A DNA stretch of 26,608 nucleotides from Gonapodya sp. JEL0774 (taxonomy: Eukaryota; Monoblepharomycota; Monoblepharidomycetes; Monoblepharidales; Gonapodyaceae). The position numbers were made by a program, and so were the translations under genes. The first letter of the stretch is position 1. Every line of letters starts with the position of its first letter. The notes under the pieces are model-generated. The model had not been told where the DNA came from, searched no databases, and saw only the letters and a program-made list of their open reading frames with translations. The DNA lies in contig JADIIX010000221.1 of assembly GCA_027604505.1 (NCBI GenBank), positions 1-26,608 on the forward strand. Direction: 5' to 3'. Of this stretch, positions 1-8,555 are shown piece by piece.

Positions 1-810
1 AGAAAACGCTACAAATCGCGCCCGAGTCCGTGAATCCCGGTGGACAGTTCTCCCAGCACACAGGCCCGACGCCCGTGTATCCACTTGGACAGGGCTTGTA
101 GCAGAGACCGGCGTTTTCTTCTAGTCCGTTTGCGCATTTGTTGGTTCGCTTTTTGAGCGATGGGTTGCCGCAGGCTGTGAGAACGATACGCACTGAGTCC
201 AGCACGCCGTTGAAGTGGTTGTGGGAATCACTGTCCCAGATGTTCTGCACGTGACGGGGTTTTTTGTTTTTGTGTTCGAGGGTCAGCATTTTGCAATGTT
301 AAGTGGATCAGAAAGGTAAACATATCACCATGTTACATACCTGCGCAGTGCCGCAAATGCTTGTCGGATCGCCCTCACGTAACTTCTCTTTGAAGAAATC
401 TGGACAGGCTGAGCACGTGCCTCCCTGGGCGGCAGTTTGAATCGTTCCGGCGGCACCGTTGATAAACTGAAGGCAAGCTGCGAGGAGGGATAGTTGTGGT
501 TGGAATCAGACGTGATCTGCGCAAGCCAGTGTAACTCACAGGTAGGTGCTGTTGAAGCGGTAGCGATGCTGAAGGTATGGTATGGTGAGTAACGTGGAAT
601 TGATATCACGCGGGATAGCCTTTGAACTACGTACACTCCAATGGACCGAAGGCATTCTGTCCTCAGACCAATCAATCTACTAAGCGATTGGGTGCACGTT
701 GCGTCGCTACACGTTGCACGCGCGGAGAGAGTTCCCTTTCGGGCAGCGAGCACGACCTCCGAGGCGGAGACGATAAGTGCCAGGACGAATGCGAGAGTTC
801 CAGTCCTCAT
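1..810 (-). CDS. Secreted cysteine-rich protein, tandem copy 1 (3' end off the window)
   Basis: Four exons can be joined in phase: 635-810, 540-568, 341-477 and 1-244 (runs off the edge). All use GT-AG introns. The product starts with a signal peptide (MRTGTLAFVLALIVSASEVV) followed by a short N-terminal Cys pair. Exon 3 encodes a CSACP segment. Exon 4 encodes the family's hallmark: a WDSD start, an ACGNP motif, KKR, then GLCYKPCPSGYTGVGPVCW followed by ENCPPGFTDSG. The exon layout matches the copy at 4115-4925: exon 1 is 176 bases in both and intron phases are the same (2, 1, 0). I do not recognise a named family. The CP-G-Y/CW-CP-G repeats resemble extracellular cysteine-rich proteins found in several fungi and protists. 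Secretion is inferred from the signal peptide. Function is unknown. Confidence 0.72.
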
Positions 811-862
811 TCTGCTCAAGATGGTAGACTGTAAAACGTAAATACGTGATGACACGACGCGG

Positions 863-878
863 GAGACTCCATTTAAGT
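863..878 (-). promoter_or_regulatory. Core promoter of cysteine-rich copy 1
   Basis: Read on the minus strand this is ACTTAAATGGAGTCTC, ending 53 bases before the start codon at 810. The same arrangement, a TATA-like element directly followed by GGAGTCTC, occurs before the third copy (4966-4981). Conservation between paralogues is the only evidence for function. Confidence 0.45.
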
Positions 879-1550
879 TCCGAGGCCAATCTATTTTTTT
901 GGACAACTACTTCAGTGGATATTACACTTCGCCGCTCTCCGCGGCCAATGCGCATGAGGTGTGTGGCTGACTTACTTCTGAGTAACCACCGCCTCAAAAT
1001 ATCTCAAATCTGTCCTTCCAATGACTATATCCAAGTACTTAATATATCTCGGAGACAAAGTTTTGTAAGAGATGCTGGGAGGCTGGCCTGTCCCTTGACG
1101 CACCGAGACCCTGGAATTCATTCGCAGCGACAGAATGCGCACAAACAGTACGAGGTTCATGAAAAAGAAACAAAATCTTCTAAGGCACGAAATTATTAAA
1201 GAGAAAGTGAAGGGTTAGCCAGAAGTGGTGGCTCAATCGGGTCACTCGTTGGACGACTGAGTGGATTGCAGCAGAGGTTCAAAGAACGGTGGATTTCCGT
1301 TCCTCGTAGTCGGCGCATAGAGACTCTTCCCACATTTGCGAAACTAAGCGTTTGTCTCAAACCGCCAAGTGATTCGGCCACCAGGCAACACGAACTTCTC
1401 CACACTTACCGAAGAAATTGATCACACAATCAAGCTCTCTATATCTACCAGCTCCTTCGGATACAAGGAGCAGGAACTCAGATTATTGTTACTCGTGAAA
1501 GAAGATATGGTGTTGTCTTGATAACGAGAGAATATAAGCGTACACAATCA
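879..1550. other. Intergenic, no gene seen
   Basis: About 670 bases between the promoter of copy 1 and the decayed copy 2. The open frames here are short, lack signal peptides or cysteine patterns, and do not join into a gene with splice signals. I see no RNA gene or repeat. Confidence 0.5.
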
Positions 1551-2311
1551 CTATTCATGCAGCGCACCCTGCAACCCTGCCACTCCCCAATGTCGATCGA
1601 TCCACCTGGGCAGTTTTCCTACCCTAGTCTTGGTTGTCGTTGTATGCGGCGTATCCGGTTGGGCAAGGGATGCAGCAAAGGCAGTCCATCTCGTAGTATC
1701 TTTTCCCGCTTTCGGCACTCGTTCTTTGCAATAAAGTAGCTCAGGACTGAGTTCATCTCGATTCTGGTCAGCGTTTATTTGTTGGTGTTGTCGTAGCCCC
1801 AGAGGATCTGTGAATGGGAGAGATTTAGTTCATATGTTTTTGTGCAGGCAAAGTCACACAATCCGGATCCCAACTCTCCGCTCGATGCCTGTGCGATAGC
1901 ACAAGGCACTTTTTTTTTGTACCATTATCTTGCAATTACTCTTGGACGAAGTCAGGTCATGTTGAGGACGGGTACCTCCGCCATGATCTCGATCGTCACA
2001 TGTACAAATGATGTGACGAGATTTTCACAAGCTGAAAAATGATTCTCGAATGGACGGCAGTCAGGGCAGGTCACTTGATCACTTGTATCACAGCCGAGTG
2101 AGCCCAACAAACTTGACCACCACCAAAACGTAATCCCACAGCTTACTATCCAATTCCCACGATGCAAGTGATTGAAACATTTTCCGCGCTGGTGGGCACT
2201 GCGAGTCGCTACACACCACGAGCGCTGAGAGAGTAACACTGTGTCCGCAAGGGAACTCTCGCAGTTGAGGACAAGAAGCGCCAAGACAAATACGAGAGCT
2301 GGCGTGTTCAT
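1551..2311 (-). pseudogene. Decayed tandem copy 2 of the cysteine-rich family
   Basis: The start at 2311 opens a convincing signal peptide (MNTPALVFVLALLVLNCESS) like those of the neighbouring copies. After that the exon 1 match drifts and appears to change frame near SAHQRGKC. A CPDC segment around 2050-2090 resembles exon 3. The terminal exon is recognisable from an acceptor before 1807: it starts ILWGYDN, as the other copies start NIWDSD or LLWDSD. It has an in-frame TAA at 1775-1777 and a frameshift inside the GLC-CPTGY motif. It has a further stop just before ENCPGGSIDIG. Several independent lesions across conserved motifs point to a pseudogene rather than a divergent gene. A truncated secreted peptide from exon 1 alone cannot be excluded. 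Confidence 0.62.
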
Positions 2312-3497
2312 AGCACTGAAAAGAGCTGAGTACAAAATAGGAATGCCTTGTGCACGTGTCATTAATAATAGAACCACTCAGTCTATCCGGATGCGAATTT
2401 CTCGAGCAAGATTACTGATTGCGAGTGTATCAGTAGGCGATCTAAAGCGGTATTCTCGGCGCTTGATAGAACATAAGGGGATAACTAATGAATGAACAAT
2501 TGAATGCTCGTCTGCATAGAACAAGCGCAAATGGACACGAGACGTGGAGCAACGGAACCACAATCTCACTAGCCTAGAAGCTAAGCTTTGGTTGGGGTGA
2601 AAAGTTACTAGTTGGCACTCGTGAAAATCGAGACGTGTGTTCCGGCGCCGGCATTGTCGTATGACTGTGGTTTACTGACCGTTGTGCATATCGACGACGA
2701 CAAAGATTGAGTCGTCTAGATCACGTGGATGGCCGGCCTGACGGACCTGAATTGTTGTTCGTACTCCCATACATCTGCAGTTTTCCGTGGTGACTCTTGC
2801 ACTGTATGAAACCGAAGTCGACCACTGGAGCCACAGCCCAACCCACTTCCCTCTCTCCTCTCGCTCCACACTTCCCCTCTCCACACGCCGAAGCTTATCC
2901 CCAGACGGCGGAAATGCTCACCGAAGAAACCACTTCAATTGGGGAAAGTGTCTGTCCATCGCAGACAAAATTCATTTCCAGCCAATTTGTCCACTTTCCT
3001 CCACTACTATCCTGCTCATTGATATAGTACGAGGGGCTATTTGCGCTATCGGACTTTCAGTGGCTCACTTGGGCTCTGGAGACGTCCTAGTAGTTCTGGG
3101 GCTGTTCTGGTACTGAACACTGAAATGCACTTCCCAGATCGCATTGCTGGCCGTCGATGTGATACTGTATGAGTGAAGGAAATCTCCCGAAGATATCTTA
3201 GTGATTCTGTCAGTCGTGAAAGCTTGTGAAGACCACCAATGTGTGTTCGAATGAACGCTTCCTTCCTCCTGACAGTGACAGAAGGAACTGAGGACCTTTA
3301 TGGGCGTTTATATAGAGCGAAACGAAAAAGAAACTCAAAGTTCACACCCTTTGTCGGCTTAGATTCCGGATGACGTAACATGTTCCGGGTACCATGACCG
3401 AGAAGTCGCAAGGCGTGCCCTCCCAAACGACGACGTGTTTACAAGTTGCTGGCACAAAACGACACTGCTCAATGAATCATGGCGCATTGTTCCGTCT
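2312..3497. other. Intergenic region, no supported gene
   Basis: About 1.2 kb between the decayed copy and the orphan cysteine-rich segment. A minus-strand open stretch at 2672-2884 and plus-strand stretches around 2787-3116 show no recognisable domain. A TATATAG-like stretch lies near 3309 without a clear gene downstream on either strand. Parts may be old gene remains. Confidence 0.4.
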
Positions 3498-3771
3498 TCA
3501 ACTACAACTACAAACAAAAGAACAAACAAGCTGACGCCAACAATTTTCACATGACCTCGCCGTGTGATCATGCGCATATCCCACTTCTCCCAAGATACCG
3601 CCTTCGACTCTAAAATTGGAAACTCGGGACTTTACCCGCACCCCTTGTCGTCGTCTTCTTGGCGATCGTTTGCATATCCTTCCAGCACGTGCACGCTGGA
3701 AACCGAGAGGGTTGTCAACCGTTATCACAAGGTCGGTAACGGTGTTTTTGTAACACATACGATCCTCTCTG
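3498..3771 (-). CDS. Orphan cysteine-rich open segment, possible exon
   Basis: After a polypyrimidine-CAG acceptor at about 3822 the minus strand reads CRIFGNNGCCGGRCPAGYRE, then DRMCYKN, and stays open to a stop at 3498. The GNNGCC-GG-CPAGY pattern is typical of secreted cysteine-rich domains and recalls the CP-G-Y units of the adjacent family. It lies just downstream of copy 3 (exon 4 ends at 4115). However, the phase of that exon (0) does not give this frame from the visible acceptor without an extra exon. It could be a last exon of copy 3, a separate gene fragment, or decayed sequence. No start codon or signal peptide is visible. Only the first 30 or so codons look protein-like. Confidence 0.33.
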
Positions 3772-4114
3772 TATCCGGCTGGGCATCTTCCCCCGCAGCA
3801 GCCGTTGTTGCCGAAGATTCTGCAGTGGAGGAAACAACGAATTGTTTAGTCGACAGTCAACATTGCGAGGCAACTGAGACACGACGAAGGAAATAGCAAT
3901 GGGCTCACCCAAAGTCAATACAGCAGCTGAAAATGATACAGAAGGCGAAAGCGGAGATCGATGAGAGATGAAAGTACGAACGTATTATGTGCATGAACAG
4001 AGAACGATACCTACCATCCCTTCCCCGTCACATCCTTATGTAACATCACGAAAACACATTAACTTTAAGAAAAAACATAGTGGCATCCAAAGATGCATGA
4101 GTCATATAACATAC

Positions 4115-4925
4115 CGGTCCAGTGCTGCAGAAGGCTCCTGTGTCGGTCCATCCACCCGGGCAGTTCTCCCAGCAAACAGGTCCGACACTTTTGTAGTTTT
4201 GGGGGCAGTTCGGGTAGCAGAGAAGACCATTCAATTCCCATCCGCTATCGCATTTGAAACTTCGCTTCTTGTACTGTGGGTTACCACAAGTTGAGAGGAC
4301 ACTTTTCACGCCGGCTGTGTTCAAGAGACCTTTGTCGTCGCTATCCCAGAGGAGCTAGGAATGGAGACGGTATTTTTGTCGGAAGAGTTAGCCAAAGGGA
4401 AACCACAAAAGGCACTTCCAAACGGGGCTCACTTACCTGTAGGACAGCACAGGCACTGATTAAACCACCCTCAGTCAGCTTGTCTTTGATGGCGTTGGGG
4501 CATTTCAAGCAGGGGCTGTTTGAGGCGACGGCTTGGCTCGAAACTCTGGAGATAGTGTCAGAGAAGGTCTGACAAGCTGCAATGAGGAAGAGTTTCAGTC
4601 TGAGTCAGAACTGCTCTAGGCAATTCAACTCATATCTCACCTCCTCCCACGTCCACCTTTTTCAGGCCAATGGTTGCGATGGTGCTGGAAGAGTGGTACA
4701 GTGAGCGACGAAGACCGCGCTCGTGACCAAACACAATCTCACTACGTACAGTCCAACCGCGCTCAAGCATTCACCCAATGTATCTCCTATTGGCTTCAAC
4801 AAATTGCCACAGGCGGGGAGGCCACAATCTGACCGGGCCGATAAAGTAACGTTTCGGTCTGCTTGGGCGATCCTCGAGGCGAGAACGATGAGTGCCACTG
4901 TGAGAGCGAGAGTTGTTGTCCTCAT
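4115..4925 (-). CDS. Secreted cysteine-rich protein, tandem copy 3
   Basis: Exons 4750-4925, 4641-4684, 4437-4576 and 4115-4354 join in frame with GT-AG introns of phase 2, 1 and 0. The protein has a signal peptide (MRTTTLALTVALIVLASRIA), then an N-terminal part with DCGLPACGN and a helical exon 3 containing CLKCP. The cysteine-rich end has CGNPQYKKR, GLLCYPNCP, VGPVCWENCPGGW and TDTGAFC. Layout and motifs match copy 1 closely, so this is the intact reference copy. The 3' end is uncertain. A donor (GTATGT) directly after STGP suggests another exon, but reading through would stop at 4046. Secretion is inferred and function unknown. Pairwise spacing of cysteines suggests disulphide-stabilised repeats. 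Confidence 0.75.
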
Positions 4926-4965
4926 ACTGTGGATGAAGAAAGATTGAATGAGACATTTGAGAGAT

Positions 4966-4981
4966 GAGACTCCTTATAAGG
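4966..4981 (-). promoter_or_regulatory. Core promoter of cysteine-rich copy 3
   Basis: On the minus strand CCTTATAAGGAGTCTC ends 41 bases before the start codon at 4925. TATAAG is a good TATA element. The adjoining GGAGTCTC is shared base for base with the promoter of copy 1. Confidence 0.55.
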
Positions 4982-5716
4982 TGCCGTTCAATACTTCGTG
5001 GATAAACACTCTATCCGGATATGCCCACCCTCCGGATATGGGATATCACATAGTGCGTCTCCTATCAATAGAACTTCGATGATAAACGCGACGTGCTTCT
5101 CTGCTTGCTGTCGTTTGATCGTTGAAGAAACCAGTGTGAAATGCCCACGTATCAGGGCCAGAACGCGAAACGGATCGTTCTTGTTTCGATGTTTCGATGC
5201 CCAGAACCGAATTGCAAAATGCAGAAACAGAAAAGTTCTCAATTTTGCATCAAAAAACAGCGAAAAATTATAGATAGTGAAATCCGACTCCACACAGAGA
5301 ACGCGAATTACAGTCAGTGACTGAGGCACTGGCGAACCGGCACAATATTACTTGGCCACGCACAGAATCATTTCTGTCCAGTGACGATTATATGCAGACG
5401 CATTCTTGTCCTGGCTCGCAATTTCGGTACTTGTCATTCTTTCAGAGAAGTGAGACCAATGACAGCTCTGGGGCGACCGCTGACGAAGTGCATACTAGGG
5501 CATACACTTCTGCATGTCCTCACTCGAATGTTTGCGGGGACTCATCTGTTACTCATCTCCTTCATAATCACATGGGGCAGGTTGTGTCGTTGTTGCCTCC
5601 AGTCCATGAGGCTCCCGACAGCTCCTTTGATCCACATCGACAATCGGAACGGGTCAGCGTAAATCTCATTTCGAAGAGTGAAAACAATCTAGTGGACACA
5701 CGAGCGCGCAAAATCA
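4982..5716. other. Divergent intergenic region, no gene seen
   Basis: About 735 bases between the cysteine-rich copy 3 (minus) and the CBM48 gene (plus). It must hold both promoters. Open frames here overlap each other in different frames and carry no domain that I recognise. No clear TATA element precedes the CBM48 start. Confidence 0.5.
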
Positions 5717-7645
5717 ATGGCGGCAACTCCCGATTGTGAGTTTCCGATTCTCTTCTGGTTCATATCTTGCACACTACATACGAACACCCCTGCAGCTCCT
5801 GGACCCGCACTAGCCACCCGCCAACACACGTTCCGCTTCTCCCCAAGATCCACCCAATCCCCGCGCTCTGTCACACTCACGGGCTCTTTTGACGGATGGG
5901 CAGAGTCGGTCCACATGCAGCGACTGTCCCCTCTTGATTCGGTCTTTCAAGCCACAGTTGATGTTTCGATTGGCGAGAAGATTGAGGTGCGTTTGTGTTC
6001 TACTTGCTTTGTCGACGGGTGTCGGCGGAGCAGTACTGGTATTGGGGGGGTTTCGAGTGGGAACCGGATTCATGTCAAAGTGGAGGAATGAACGCCACTG
6101 CAAGTGGTCCTTAGTGGTTTCCGATTAGATTCTTTTCTTGCGACCCGCCTCTGTGAAAGCGACATCGTGCTCGTAGCTTTGCGATTCCCTCCCTTTGCTA
6201 ATTTCCGCCGTCACCTGACCATATTGACAACCAACTGTCACCCAACTTCGAAACAACCAAACTATTCTACAACGAAATGAAACAATTAAGTTCAAGTATC
6301 TTGTCGACGGAGTATGGGAAATCGACCCATCCCTGCCAACCACCCCGAATGGTGAGACAGAAACGATCTGTTGCGGATTGGGGCAAAAGCACGCTCCATT
6401 CTTACGGATATTCCCTGAATGACGCATCGCGTGTTTTTAAACCGCAATCGTGATTCCTTCAGCTTTCAAATCCCTCAACAACATCCTCGACCTCAGCCCT
6501 TCCCCAACCCCACCCACGCCGGTCACCCTCTCCCCGTCCTCCCAAAGCCCCGCACTCACCACCACCCCCACCATTCCCCCCCCTTCCACCGCTGTCTCAC
6601 CCGCGACCCTCTCCGTGCCCCCCACCACTTCCGCCTCGGTGTTCCCCACTCCCCCGTCGAGTCCCACACCGCCTCACACGGCTCTTTGGTACACCGTAGC
6701 CCCCGCTGCAGAGATTGATTCTGCCACTCTCTCTGCCACTGCCTCTGCCACAGGTGCGAAGAACGCCTCGTCGCCGGGCGAGCAGACAGAACTGTTGGCT
6801 CCGCTGGAGAAATTGCCGGGCGATGGTGAGTTTGTGCTGTGTGTGTGGGTGTGAAGGAGTGTATTTGTGTGTGCGTGTCTGTATTTGGTGTCTTTCGTTC
6901 CCCTTTTTTCTGTGGTGGCAGTGTGTGTCTCAGCCTCTTCAACGTGGATCAGGAAGTCGCTCACGGAAATCGTTGCGTCCTTTGAGAGTGTCGTGGACAC
7001 TACCTCATCCATTTGCTTCCTTCCGGATGTGATTGTTGGCTCACCACCACCCCTTTTACTTCGCCCGTGCGCCCCAGCCGATCGCCTCAGGGCCTTCCTG
7101 GTCGACAAGTACATGCGCCGCACAAGATCCGACAGTCCGGAATCAAAGACGGAAGCGAGTGAGTAGCGGGGTTGCGGGGGGCTGGGCCACGGCGTGGCGG
7201 AGTTGAGTCAGGAGGGGCGGGAGACGGGGGGGCAAGGGAGGGGGGGGGGTGTTGACGAATATTCGGGAGTATGGGCAGGATGGAGAATTGGATGTTGCGT
7301 GTTTCTCTGTGGACTGAAAATCATTCGGGAGTATGGGCAGGATGGAGAAGTCGATGTTGCGTGCTTCTCTGTGGACTGACAATCATTCGGGAGTATGGGC
7401 AGGATGGAGAAGTCGATGTTGCGTGCTTCTCTGTGGACTGACAATCCTGTACGTCGTGTCTCGACACGATGCAATCACCCCTACCAACATTCCCACTGTC
7501 ACCAGCCGCCCCCACCACGGGCACGCCCACCCCGCACTCCACTACGTCCACCCGTGCTGGCCTTCCGACCCTCCCATCGTCCCTTGTCGCGCCCATTCTC
7601 CTCGACGCTGTTGGGTGGATCTACGTTATCGGCGTTGCGCTGTGA
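5717..7645 (+). CDS. CBM48 glycogen-binding protein (Crp1/Mdg1-like) with C-terminal hydrophobic tail
   Basis: Six exons join in frame to about 336 residues: 5717-5735, 5796-5986, 6291-6351, 6463-6825, 6922-7158 and 7506-7645. Residues 16-95 form an AMPK-type glycogen-binding domain: HTFRFS, VTLTGSFDGWAE, a basic or polar face, GEKIEFKYLVDGVWEIDP, then NNILDL. The GSFDGW and FKYLVDGVW tryptophans are the usual sugar-binding positions. In fungi such domains occur in Crp1/Mdg1 proteins. A Ser/Thr/Pro-rich linker follows, then a more ordered stretch (residues about 212-290). The last 19 residues (LLDAVGWIYVIGVAL at the end) are hydrophobic and run to the stop, so a tail anchor is possible. The acceptor of exon 5 could instead be at 6933, removing four residues. 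The last intron (7159-7505) carries a 62-bp minisatellite. Confidence 0.8.
7261..7446. repeat. Minisatellite, three 62-bp units
   Basis: Three adjacent copies begin at 7261, 7323 and 7385, each opening ATTCGGGAGTATGGGCAGGA and ending in TGTGGACTGAMAATC. Copies 2 and 3 are identical; copy 1 differs at a few positions (GAATTGG for GAAGTCG, GTTT for GCTT, GAAAATC for GACAATC). The array lies inside the last intron of the CBM48 gene. Sixty-two is not a multiple of three, which fits a non-coding position. Confidence 0.95.
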
Positions 7646-8555
7646 ACACACGCTCACTACCACAACCAACCGAGCACGCACCTTGCTCTTTTCATCTGTC
7701 CTACCTACCCTTTTGCCCATTCTGAAAGCTGAACAACCCCCCACTCCGACCGTCTATCTGTCGTCTGCCTGCACTCATCCACGCTTCCGTAACACCTTCC
7801 TGTTTCGCCCCCATTACAGCCTTGGTTCGGTCATCGTTTTTTTGGTGGGGGGGAACCTTGTTGTACGGTCTGCCACCCATTTTTTCACAACCCGATTTCC
7901 TGTTCATGAAATTCGCGATGCCGAACGGGGAAGTGTCGAGTGGAGGGATTCCCTGCGTTCCACAGAGTACCTTGGCACTTCCTTTTGTCTTACTTTTTAT
8001 CTCTATGCAGATCATGCAGAAATCGTTTTTTTGCATTCCGAGTTATGTGCCTGGCAGGGCAGGAGTTTCATTCTTCATAGCTCAACAGTTTAACTTTTTG
8101 GTTCCTTTCTGCTGTTGCTATTTGCTTGCCTTTTTGCCCTTCTCTTTGCCGAAATATTATGCCGCGTGATCTTCCATTCGAGTGCTGTCCCAATGGTTGG
8201 CTTCGAGTCCTAACAATTGCCAACTCCATTCCCAAAAATGACCTTCACTTCATTTCCTTTGACAAGGTGTCACATGGCCCCCTCTTATTCATCATCGCAT
8301 AAAACAAAATCACTACCCCACGTGTCTGCGTACACAGTGATGTCCCCAAAAGTGTATAGACTAAGGGCCTCTCGAGCTACGGAAATGGGCCAAATAGTAT
8401 AGGAACGCCAATGCGACTTATCCTGCGTGTGAATGCGCGGGTTTGTGTTTCAGGGTGGCGAGTGAGGGGTTCATGTGGCCGATCGGCATCGCAGTGGATG
8501 CATGCACACAATAATAACTCAACCACATTCCGCTCCGCACCGTTGCATGCGCGCA
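7646..8555. other. Intergenic between CBM48 and TatD genes
   Basis: About 910 bases, T-rich in the first half, presumably the 3' UTR of the CBM48 gene and then the promoter and leader of the TatD gene. Long plus-strand open frames that begin in the minisatellite run into this region by chance. I see no domain, RNA gene or repeat. Confidence 0.5.

Noticed and set aside
6000-6040. A CTTTGTCGACGGGTGT stretch in CBM48 intron 2 resembling the LVDGV codons of exon 3
   Set aside because: The match is only about 15 bases, the surrounding frame has no further domain similarity, and the splice GAG/TTC at 5986/6291 gives a perfect domain without it.
7395-8093. A 232-codon plus-strand open frame
   Set aside because: It starts inside the minisatellite and gives Pro/Arg/His-rich peptide. 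The last CBM48 exon uses another frame in the same stretch.
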